From Portulaca oleracea (Eukaryota > Streptophyta > Magnoliopsida > Caryophyllales > Portulacaceae): a DNA stretch of 64,000 nucleotides. A program made the translations under genes and the position numbers. The notes below the pieces were generated by a model. The model was not told the origin of the DNA and searched no databases. It worked only from the letters and a program-made list of their open reading frames with translations. Location of the stretch: NCBI GenBank assembly GCA_029582165.1, contig CM055871.1, positions 4,843,501-4,907,500 of the forward strand, written 5' to 3'. Positions 54,800 through 64,000 of this stretch are shown in pieces (within the stretch, counting starts at the first letter, position 1; the number at the start of each line of letters is the position of its first letter).

Positions 54800-55329
54800 T
54801 GTTAGAGTTATATCGAGAAAAATTAATTTGCGGAAGCGAAATAAGATGACTACTTGATATCCAGAAAAAATAAATGAGTGCAAGATAAAGGGGACACAAA
54901 GATTTTTACGTGGAAACCCAAATCGGGAAAAAACCACGGGCGGCACAACCTCAAACAAATCCACTATTGGTAGAGATTACAACGAACGATCTCACCCTGA
55001 GATCAACAGAAAGAGAGTATAACAACTCACATAAACTCTCACAACTTCTCTCACCAATGGGAATACGAAATCTCATAATATCTTAATACACCTCCTCCCA
55101 CAGGAGGTGCCCCCGAAATTGGCCACACCAAACAAGGCGAACAAGACCCACTATTTATAGGGAAAACTCCCTATAAACCTACCTTGACTCCCACTCCAAT
55201 TAGATTTAGAATCTAATACAATTAGGAAACCTAACATGATAAGGAAACCTAAATAATATCCTAATACAATTAGGAAACAAATAATTGTGGGATCAAGAGA
55301 CTGAGTGATTTTAGGACACTTTCCTAACA
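54800..55329 (-). mobile_element. Copia solo LTR
   Basis: TGTTAG...CTAACA, 530 bp, perfect TSD ATTAT (54795-54799, 55330-55334). Homologous to the Copia-2 LTRs, closest in U3 (TAGATTTAGAATCTAATAC and the two ATTAGGAAA words) and more diverged in R/U5. Minus-strand TATA box CTATAAATAG near 55151-55160. The interior was lost by LTR-LTR recombination. Confidence 0.93.
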
Positions 55330-55662
55330 ATTATTCAATTTTACCGAAAAGAAACCTTGATTAATTTGTCACTACAACAATAGAAAAAAAGATTAAATAC
55401 TAACTTAAATGGTAATGAAACAAACTCCAAATAAAGTATAAGAGGTAAATTTGATGAGAGAGACTCGATGACAATTATTGCAAAATATAAAAGTCATAAA
55501 ATACGACAAAACCAACTAAAATAAATGTCTAAACAGAAGGGAGATCTTTTCTATTTAATGAATTATTATTTAATCTAATTAAATTTTTTTTAAAAAATAA
55601 ACTAACATCATAATCTAAACATTGTTCCGTCAATATTTAATATGATTATTAGTTTTATATTT

Positions 55663-56032
55663 AAGGAAAAACTTATAGTGGTTGTCAACCATGACAACCA
55701 CCACAATGAAAATGATATTTATTCATACATGTGTCAACTTTTATCTCCGCCATTCATTTTTTTATTTAGTACAACATTAATTAAAATAAATTTTCTGGTT
55801 TTTTTAAATTTAAATATCTTAAATCTATTTTTTGCCAAGTAAATAAGCATATTTTGAAAAATACTTATTAAATTTTTTTTTTAAAAATAAACTAAAATTT
55901 TAAAAAATATATTCTACAATTTATATTAAATAAAAAAGCCTATGGTCAAGGTAAAACTTGACACATGTACGAATAAAATTTATTTTACTTACAGTGGTTG
56001 TCATGGTTGACAACCACTATAAGTGCATCCTT
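55663..56032. mobile_element. 370-bp MITE with TIR ACTTATAGTGGTTGTCAACC
   Basis: ACTTATAGTGGTTGTCAACC begins at 55671, and its perfect complement ends at 56024. Within each TIR GGTTGTCA-ACC-TGACAACC is itself palindromic. A flanking repeat ATATTT (55657-55662, 56033-56038) is a possible TSD. AT-rich interior, no ORF. Confidence 0.7.
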
Positions 56033-56070
56033 ATATTTAATGGTTAAGTTTATGAAACTAAAGTTTTTAT

Positions 56071-56988
56071 TAGGGGTCAGTAGTTCTGGATACCCTCACC
56101 TAAAATTAAGAACCGTACCCAACTTTACCTTTACCCATTTAAGCTGGTTTCTAAATTTTAAAAACCTTACTCTTACTCGTGATTCTAGGTACCCTCCTAT
56201 TTATACACTAAATATTTTTTTGACATTTTGTTTATATTTTTTAAAAAAATATGATGTGCTAAAGTTTAGCATTTTTTTAAAAGAATAATAAAGTCTAATG
56301 TGTTCATCCATAATATTTATACATTGACTACCATATACTAATCCCACATTGCTCTAAAGTGCAAACAAACTAAACATTTAAAATAGTCTTACAAGTTAGT
56401 TTTGCGGAAACAAACAATACAAATTAAATTACAAATAGTCCTAATAAATATTAAGTCTCAACATAAATTACAACTTCACGAAAAACAATCTACTCCCGTG
56501 TCAATTTTTTTAACTTTCTTGTCCCTTTTTATTTATCAATTTTACATTTCCAATAATTAAAATACCCATATTACCCTTAATTAATGAATAAGATTTTATT
56601 TTACTTCTTAAAATTCTCTTTTTCCTCTCTTTATGAAGGGTATACTTATCCATACATAATTTTTTCACTCTATTTCCAACACACCTAGGTTTTGTAAAAG
56701 TAGTTAATTTGACACTTAAAAAGGGACGGAGGGAGTAAGTCTTATAACAAACTTCAAATTCCATGAAATCTCCAAATTCAGTGACAATACCTGAAACCTA
56801 AACTAATTGCCAAATTCCAAGTTTCGATATTCATGATACTAGTTTAGGGATCTTATCCTTACTCATTTGATAGGTTCCGAAATTTTAGAAACTTTATTCT
56901 TACCCGTTTAACTGATTCAGGTTATGGAACATACCCGTTTGGTCGGTTCCGATTAGGTTCCAAGTTCCGGATCTGGAACCAGCCACCA
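56071..56988. mobile_element. Possible degenerate hAT MITE
   Basis: TAGGGGTCAGTAGTTCTGGA (56071) versus TGGTGGCTGGTTCCAGATCC (complement of the right end at 56988) look like hAT ends of the TAGGGGTGGCTGGTTCC class. Flanks GTTTTTAT and GTTATTAT match at 7 of 8 positions. Internal TTCCGA/TAGGTACC-rich repeats fit. A Stowaway MITE sits inside. Confidence 0.35.
56491..56737. mobile_element. Stowaway-like MITE
   Basis: The right end GGGACGGAGGGAGTA is the classical complement of TACTCCCTCCGTCCC; the left end TACTCCCGTGTCAATTTTTT has lost part of it. 247 bp, AT-rich. Flanking TA is part of the TIR. Confidence 0.7.
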
Positions 56989-57259
56989 ATGTTATTATTA
57001 ATAATAATAGCTTATCTCATGAAATATTTAATTGATAAATATGAATTAGCTATAATACTTTAAATATCAAACATAATATTATATTATTACATTTGTTTGA
57101 GTCTATTAAGGTAGATAACACATGCATTCTCTTGGACATATCCACCTAAAATTATAACTATGCATCTTGCCTTATGGGGATTAGTCCATGATGACAAAAG
57201 TTTAGATCGGACCGTGTTTCTTCCTGTTTACTTTGTTTTTTATGACATATACTATGAAT

Positions 57260-57519
57260 TACTAGCTCCATTACATATCAGTGTATTTGTTATTTTCAGA
57301 AATTGTATAATTAAATTTAAATATTTTTTATTATAATTTTTTCAATATATATAATGATTTGTTAAATAAAATTATTATCATTATGTTCGTAATCAAAATA
57401 TTATTCTAAAAGTATAATATTGCAATTGTTAATAATATATAATATAAGAAATTATTAATCAAAGAGCGACATTGAAAATTATCAATCAAATGGACAAATC
57501 ATATGAAACGGAGAGAGTA
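57260..57519. mobile_element. Stowaway-like MITE (degenerate)
   Basis: TACTAGCTCCATTACATATC at the left mirrors the complement of CATATGAAACGGAGAGAGTA at the right. Same family as 50380-50637 judging by the CGTTTCATAT end and AT-rich centre. Confidence 0.5.
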
Positions 57520-57904
57520 ACATTATTTTCTACCATATTTTGTTTTGGGGGGGGGGGTGTTGGAATCAACTATCCTTCTATTAGTACCAGGTCGCTTTTG
57601 CTCTATATTAACAATCATATAATAAATGTTATACGGATCAAGAAATATTTATAAAATATTTTATCAAAAATATTATAATATTGTACTTACATGATTGTAC
57701 TTTCATTATAAATATAATAATTATATTTTTATATAGTAGAGCATTATATACATTGAAAAATTAACGGTTAAAATTTTTGAACTTTGACTGATTGATTTTT
57801 GGTAGCAAGAGGTAAGAATACAACACCTAAGACACCCTTCTTTCAAGGGACCAACCTAGGACATCATCTATAAGAATAGAAAATAACTCAAACGAAAGGC
57901 AGGA

Positions 57905-58330
57905 GGACCCTACCAAAACACTGCTGACTGGAGGGGCAAACCAAACTTGGCAATCCAATCAACAACTCTATTACATTCTCTAAAAATATCGAATAAAGAA
58001 ATCACATTACATTTGGGCAAGAGTAATCTAATGTCTTTAACCAGCGAAGCCATTTCCGAAGGAGTTTGACAATTGCCTTGGATAGCTTTGATAACGATCA
58101 TATTATCACCTTCCACAAGCAGGGTAGAAAGCCCTAAATGGATGGCATGGAGAAGTCCATTCCTTAGAATCGTGGCCTCAGCTACCAGGATAGAGGAACT
58201 AGCGAGCGGAAAAGAAGAAGCCGCAACTAACTGATCCTCATCATCACGAATAATGAAGCCACCAACATTCCCACCCCCCCCCCCGGAGATTTAGAACCAT
58301 CAAAATTAAGTTTGAAGGAGCTTTGAGGGG
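57905..58330 (-). pseudogene. LINE RNase H-like domain
   Basis: Starts KLNFDGSK (D of the catalytic set), then a glycine run encoded by a C10 homopolymer at 58271-58283 where the frame slips. EGDNMIVIKAIQGNCQTP and FRECNRVVDWIAKFGLPL follow, giving the second aspartate region and the tail. Confidence 0.75.
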
Positions 58331-58439
58331 CTTAGATCGCAAGACCCAAACAGAACTAGGAGACATGGCTTGGACAGAGGAGGAACGGGAACTAGAAAAG
58401 ACATTCTCTAACAATGACCGCATCCTTCGTTTCGCTGCT

Positions 58440-58838
58440 GCAAGTTTGGCACGAATTAGGGTGAGGAGGGGAGGGGTGGAATCCTACCGAAAGACCACTG
58501 AATTACGAACTTTCCACATGCTCCAGATGAAAGCAATGATTTCGTCAATGGAATTGGAATTATAAGAGTTTCTAATTCTGGATAAAAATTGATGAAATGA
58601 TTCCGACTGAACAGGAATAGCCGAGGGATCAATCCAACCAGTTTTTGGCTATATCCCAAATTTTCATAGCCTTGAAGCACTGAAGAAAGATGTCATCAAG
58701 ATCTTCCGTATTTGCAGAGCAACACGGACAAGAAATGCAAGGAATATTAACCCCCTTATAAGCAAGAGAAGATCGAACCGGTAAAGCATTCCATAAGGAC
58801 TGCCAAAGAAAAAGTTTCAATTTAGGTTGGATATCCAA
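58440..58838 (-). pseudogene. LINE zf-RVT region
   Basis: QPKLKLFLWQSLWNALPVRS, then PCISCPCCSANTED and FLQCFKAMKIWDIAKNW (C-x2-C-C...H/D...C pattern), the zinc-binding domain that follows plant LINE RTs. Ends IAFIWSMWKVRNSVVF-like text in the next frame. Confidence 0.8.
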
Positions 58839-59836
58839 CTTCTAAATCCAGTTAAATTCCGATAGAGGAAAATTAATTAGAATGTTATGCGCTAACCAGG
58901 TTGCAGACTTGGTAGAAAATTCACTAGTACTCGAAAACCCCCAACAAAGGCTATCAGCAAGGTTATTAAACAGGATAGGAGTATTTTGAATTAATTCAAC
59001 AACATCACTATTAACTAAAGATGATATGAGTGGTATGTTCCGAGATTTGTCAGGAAGAATGACATCAAAAACTAGAAGATTGAGGTTAACTAGAGATTCA
59101 TCCTGAATCTGATGAAAATTAAGGAGATTTTGAGAGTGACAACAAATTTCTTTCTAGCAGTTAAGAGTTACCTCATTTCCTACCTTCCAACGGAGACTTT
59201 TAGAAAAGTAAGGACAGGACTTCGGGATAGATTTTCAGGCCCAAAAATCATTTTGCTTAGACTTAACATTAAACAAAGTTTCACAATATAAATATTTTAC
59301 ACGCATTTGATCGATCCACCCAAAGATCTTGCCCAAAAAGGATCTTCCATAACAATTTACATAAAAAGGCTATATTAACAGCTTCCATTTTACAGAGGTG
59401 GAGTCCTCCCAATTTTTTGGGCAAACAAACTATCTCTCACACAATCATATTCATCCCTTTATTAGTGTTTAGATCCTTCCGGAAAAAATTTCGGCAAATA
59501 GTATCAATTTTACGAGCAGTTTTCTCTAGCAGTTTAAAACATTGGAGGGTATGCGAATGCATAGCCTCTAATGAGATTAGATGAGAACCATTCTGCCAGC
59601 CTTGGAAACAAATTTCGACTTCCAGAGTTCAAGTTTATCCGCCGTTCTAGACAGAGATACCAAAAAACTTTGACCGATGCTTAGATCAATCAATATGAAA
59701 ATTAAAATGAAATGAAGATAGTAATAACTAAACATCATTAATTTAGATAGGGATACCCTCTTAATTTATTTTATCTATTATTCATAATTTTTGAAATCCA
59801 TATTTTAATCAACAATTTGTATATAAGATTTTTATA

Positions 59837-60093
59837 AGAGTGCGTTTGTTTAGTCAAAAATCTCGGGGAAATGGTTAATTTTCCCGAGTTGACTTATTTT
59901 CCCTATGTTTTGTTGTACATTGACCTCGGGAAAGTTTTTACAAGGGGCCCGTCATTTGCAAGGTTTTCCTATGGAAAATTTTCCTTAGGAAGTTAAGGGA
60001 AATTGTTCCGAGGGAAATATTTCCAATGGAAAACTTTCCAGGAAAATTTTTCCCCGGAAAAAAATTTTCTAGGAATCTTACCAAACGCACTCT
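59837..60093. mobile_element. 257-bp MITE with AGAGTGCGTTTG ends
   Basis: AGAGTGCGTTTG (59837) and CAAACGCACTCT (ending 60093) are perfect inverted repeats. Inside, TTTTCC/GGAAAA words recur on both strands, so it folds extensively. No TSD identified. Class uncertain (hAT or PIF/Harbinger-type MITEs have such ends). Confidence 0.6.
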
Positions 60094-60132
60094 AAATGAA
60101 TACAAAATTATATTTGTTAACAATATTTTTTA

Positions 60133-60529
60133 GGGAAATTAGATGGTAATATACCGACCTTTAGGGGTGTTGAATAGCAATATACCGACCTTCACTTTTG
60201 GACAGTAATATCACTGACCTTTATAGTTTGATGACATTAATGTACCTTCAAGAATTTGCACCCTAAAAATTAACAACAAAACTAACCCCTTAATCCTAAA
60301 AATACCGAATACAAACACTCAACACCCCTAAAAATATCTGAAAATGACACCGGTCTTTTTGCACCGCCTGCCACGTCAGACCGTCAACCGATTTGCCGCC
60401 TAGAAAATCCTTGAAGGTATATTAATGTCACCAAACTATAAAGGTCAGTGATATTACTGTCCAAAAGTGAAGGTCGGTATTTTGCCATTCAACACCCCTA
60501 AAGGTCGGTATATTACCATCCAATTTCCC
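60133..60529. mobile_element. 397-bp MULE-type MITE
   Basis: TIRs about 115 bp each: GGGAAATTAGATGGTAATAT at 60133 mirrors the complement of the right end, continuing through ACCGACCTTTAGGGGTGTTG. Perfect 9-bp TSD TATTTTTTA (60124-60132, 60530-60538). Centre only about 160 bp, no ORF. Shows no sign of transposase. Confidence 0.88.
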
Positions 60530-60944
60530 TATTTTTTATTATAAATATGATGATATCCATATATAATAAATCATTGTAAATAGAATATTACCGGTACCAG
60601 TTTAAAGCACATGGGCTGCTAAGAAGGGTACGCATGTTCGCCTATCTGCCTGTATATAGTAATTCTAATCTTGACTAATGATATGACTTTGGTTGTAATT
60701 GTGGATTTACTGTGCTTATTTTTTTTCTTTAATAAACAAGTAGAAGAGGCACTTGCCTCGGTTTTTGTGATGTGTTGTATTGTGAAGGTTACTCTATTTG
60801 TTTGTGTTCACACATGTAATTACTTTTTCACATTTTCATATAATAATATAATTAGTACATAAAAAATTACCGTTTTGCCCTAATATAATAATTAATCAGC
60901 AACTTGCCTTATATCTTTTGTTCAAACACAAACTTACCATATTA

Positions 60945-61402
60945 CCCTTAAATATAGAGGTACTATTGCAGGTCACAAAAATTTTCACTTCAATTTCAAA
61001 GTGATTGAACTTCTCAAATTGGTTAGGGTGATAATCAAAAGGAACAGAGGTAATATATATAATCAATATTCATTAACTTTTTATTGCATATGCCATTAAA
61101 ATTCAGTCATATGATTAATTATTTCTTTTTTCATTTTAACAAAAGTAAGATAAATGATTTGAGTAATTACTCACCCTCAAATATAGGGGTACTATTGCAG
61201 GTCTTAAAAACTTTTACCTCAATTTCAAGGTGATTGAACTTCTCAAATTAGTAAGGGTGACAATTAAATTGAAACGAGGTAGTATATATAGTCAATATTC
61301 GTCAATATTTTATTGAATATGCCATAAAAATTTAATCATATGATTATAATTTTTTTTTCATTTTAACAAAGTTAAGATAAATGATTTCAATAATTAACCC
61401 GT
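60945..61402 (+). repeat. Tandem duplication of ~229 bp
   Basis: Two copies (for example AATATAGAGGTACTATTGCA at 60951 and AATATAGGGGTACTATTGCA at 61180), moderately diverged, ending where the gypsy LTR begins. Confidence 0.85.
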
Positions 61403-62176
61403 TGTAACACCCCTAGACTCATAATCACCAGATTAGGGGTAACCACCTCATCATCCAGTGATTAGCGCAGCGGATTAAGGAGTCCAGGGACATTACCGCC
61501 GTCTAACCACGATGGACAAGGCTACCATGCACACCAGACTTCCAACAACAACAACATGAAAACTACAAACCAGAAATAAACATCTATACATACTTTTCTA
61601 TCCATTAATGTCAAGCCCACACTCCTATAGATAGACTTAACGCATCTGATTACCAAACTGCTAATCGCCTTCACAACCACAAGACAGATAATTATTACAA
61701 CACCAACCACATATTTAAAAGGGTTTCCAAAGTCGCCAAGAACGAAAAGACACGACAAAAGATGGCTTCGAAGAACCCTAGCAAGAGTGCGACCCTACAC
61801 TTAATATCGACGTATCGATCACAACCATAGCTTCACAATATAAGAGGACTCTTAGACACCCATTTATCCTTGCTTCTTACCGGTATTAGACTTCCCAACA
61901 CCAGAGCCAACACCTAAAACAAAACATAAACAAGTATTTTTGTAAATGAGTCGAAACTCAATACGCATACCCCTATAATGTAAATCATAATTTAGTAATT
62001 CATTTTGTTTCGCGCATTTCAAATCATTTTGCAAACAGAGAGAAGAGAAGTAAGTAAAACATTTTACATGATTATTATTATCTGAGTGGTACCCATTTAC
62101 GATCATGGGGCTAAGCCTTTATATGCGCATACCCGGACCGATCGGGAGGTCCGGACGGAGTTAACCAGTTGACACT

Positions 62177-62569
62177 CACTACTAAAAATATGTGTATTAC
62201 CAACCACTTTTTTCCAACCAATTTAAAATGGTTGTAAAATGCACCCATTTTAGCAACCATTTGATATTCCAACTATTTTTCAAAAAAATTAGGGGGAAAA
62301 ATGGTTGGAAATTCCAACCAATTTTACTAAAATGATTGAAAAATTTTCCTACCATCATTTTTCCTACTATTTGAAAATGGTTGGAAAAATGGTTGGAAAA
62401 TTTTCCAACCAATTTTAGCAAAATTGGTTGGAATTTCCAATCATTTTTCCCACTAGTTTTTTTTAAAAAATAGTGGGAATATCAAATGGTTGCTAAAATG
62501 GTTGGTTTTTCCAACCATTTTAAATTGGTTGGAAAAAAGTGGTTGGTAATACACATATTTTTAGTAGTG
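62177..62569. mobile_element. CACTA-type foldback MITE
   Basis: Ends CACTACTAAAAATATGTG and its complement ending ...TTTTTAGTAGTG, the CACTA superfamily signature. The interior is almost wholly made of ACCAACC/GGTTGG and CCAATTTT words in both orientations, so it folds back over most of its 393 bp. The 3-bp flanks (ACT and ACC) match imperfectly. Confidence 0.8.
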
Positions 62570-63061
62570 ACCGACGAGGTATATAGTGTGAATGCACTCA
62601 ATATGCATAAATGGGGCGGGTCCACATTTAGATGACAAAACATGATGAAAAACATATTGTTCACATTATTAGAACACTTGGTGTTTCCATGATATTAATA
62701 CATGACATTATAAAAGAGTATAGGCAATATGCGCACCTCAAGAAAAGAGAGTTGTTAATAAAAAGGTGTCTTGAGGTGAGGATGATCCGAGCGAGAAGAG
62801 ACAACAACCCAAAGTTGCATACTTGAACAAGAAATAGCAACGAAGTGTGTAAGTTTGGTGCGTCGGGGACGAATAGCCATTTGCTTTTAAGTTTAAGTTA
62901 TTTCCGAAGGTTTTAAAGTTAGCCGGAAAATTTAACTCGAATAGAAAAAAATCACGAAGTCATATGTCCTACGGTGGTAAAATAAATAATTAGATATAAC
63001 CAAAGGATGATTGAATAAATAAATAAATAAATAATCAAATAAATAAATAGTAACAAAAAAA

Positions 63062-63195
63062 TAAGTTTGCAAATTAAAAGCTTTCGGAAGTCATTTTGAA
63101 ACAAAACTAACCCAAGAAAATAGTACAAGAAAATAAGTTGTGCAAATTAAAAGCTTTCGGAAGTCATTTTGAAACAAAACTAACCCAAGAAAATA
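63062..63195 (+). repeat. 73-bp tandem duplication
   Basis: GCAAATTAAAAGCTTTCGGA and the following 34 bases occur at 63069 and 63142 with almost no difference, hence recent. Confidence 0.9.
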
Positions 63196-64000
63196 TTAAT
63201 GCCGAGAAAAAATAACCTATGGAAAGAGAAAAACATACTCTACAACTCTTATTTTGATCATTAATTCAAAATAGTACAAGAAAATCCCCAAAAAGTTACC
63301 TGCGATAACTGTAGGATTCCATTGTTTTCCAGAAATTATGTGTTTACTGGGCTAAATTTCCAAGTCTATAACTTCTCATTCACATCTCCAAATGGTTCAA
63401 AGAAAGACATTTTGGAAAGCTTTCAACACCTACTACAACTCTTATGTTGAGCATAATCCCAAATTATCCTTAGAATATACCCGAAAAGTCTCTAGAATGA
63501 TGCTTGCTAACCTTAAGTTTCTGCCCGACCCTTTTTTGCGGGCTGCTTTGTTTAGATTGTATCCCCTCAACCAATTCTCCAAATGTCACCTAAGACCCCA
63601 TTTCGGAAAGCTCATACTGCATACTACAAATTCAATGTTAAGCTTATTTGCTAAGGAAGTCATCTCAGTGCTCTAAAATGACCTCGAAAAGTCATCCTCA
63701 AAAATCGTATTCATGCGAAGGCCAAATATTAAAAACGTCATAACTTGAGTTATACACAATGAAATGCTTCGATTCAAAGCCCGAGGGGTAACTATTACTC
63801 TAAGCTACTGTTTAACACTATAAAATTGATCACGAGATGTCTCAATGGTCCCCGAAAACTCAAAAACCAGATTTGACCCCAAATTCTTTAATTTCGGTGG
63901 TTCTATATCGTTTCTCCCTAATTTTCTAATACTAAGTCCTTACCCAACAATATTTTTGGGGCCAATAGACAACAATGGATCCTCATCCAAGGCCATTGAA

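Larger units (their letters stand above)
57880..59690 (-). mobile_element. 5'-truncated non-LTR retrotransposon (LINE)
   Basis: On the minus strand, left-over RT (59690-58850), a zf-RVT domain (58838-58629 and beyond) and an RNase H-like domain (58330-57905) occur in the order of plant L1-type LINEs. RT text includes TADKLELWKSKFVSKAGRMV, ICRNFFRKDLNTNKGMN and LPKKLGGLHLCKMEAVN. Endonuclease and catalytic RT core are missing because the element ends at 59690. No poly-A/TSD could be fixed. Many frameshifts. Confidence 0.8.
61403..64000. mobile_element. Gypsy-type LTR, truncated by window end
   Basis: Starts TGTAACACCCCTAGACTCAT, the same terminal style as the solo LTR at 25746. No coding sequence to the end of the window. 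It includes a 7-bp-stem hairpin CCGGACC...GGTCCGG at 62133-62154 and a MITE insertion (62177-62569). Orientation and length cannot be determined here. Confidence 0.5.

Overview
This window looks like nuclear DNA from a flowering plant, most likely a eudicot with a large, repeat-rich genome. The evidence is wall-to-wall plant LTR retrotransposons (Ty1/copia, and Ty3/gypsy of chromovirus and Athila type), MULE, hAT, CACTA and Stowaway-like DNA elements, a plant LINE fragment, and one intronless proline-rich cell-wall (extensin/PRP-like) gene. I see no rRNA, tRNA, CRISPR or bacterial-type operon.

Layout, left part (1-45,470): a Russian doll of insertions. The oldest layer is a decayed minus-strand copia element (here Copia-1), with 3' LTR at 159-745 and RNase H and RT pieces running out to about 45,470. 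It is split by three insertions, each flanked by its own target-site duplication (TSD). (1) A hAT-type element at 873-12036 (8-bp TSD TTCCCACT). It holds a (TA)n microsatellite into which a 5.2-kb MULE/foldback element (1146-6322) and a complete copia element (Copia-2, 6339-11578) have inserted. (2) A copia element with young LTRs but a wrecked interior (Copia-Y, 12266-20436; TSD TAGAC). (3) A Ty3/gypsy element (Gypsy-Z, 20628-44861; TSD CTCCT). Gypsy-Z is itself interrupted by a copia solo LTR, a scrambled duplication carrying a copia gag-protease fragment (Copia-W), a 2.7-kb gypsy solo LTR (TSD CTTTA), and an Athila-like element with gag, pol and an intact 321-codon accessory ORF.

Middle (45,470-50,640): low-information sequence with a degenerate minisatellite and one unrecognised ORF, then the only convincing host gene: a minus-strand proline-rich/extensin-like protein (49,193-50,056) with a TATA box and a probable intron in its 3' UTR.

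Right part (50,640-64,000): AT-rich intergenic DNA with MITEs. It contains a 180-bp-scale higher-order minisatellite (51.5-52.7 kb), a 1.18-kb MULE with 9-bp TSD carrying a gene-like ORF (Pack-MULE candidate), a copia solo LTR (TSD ATTAT), a 5'-truncated LINE, a 397-bp MULE-type MITE (TSD TATTTTTTA), and a large gypsy-type LTR that runs off the window and contains a CACTA-type foldback MITE.

How parts relate: almost none of the coding capacity is host function. The most unusual signals are (a) CACG/CGTG inverted-repeat arrays upstream of the TATA box in about five different LTR families, (b) a MULE whose two arms are one giant inverted repeat, each arm carrying the same start-codon/splice-donor exon, and (c) a copia element with near-identical LTRs around a decayed interior, which implies mobilisation in trans.
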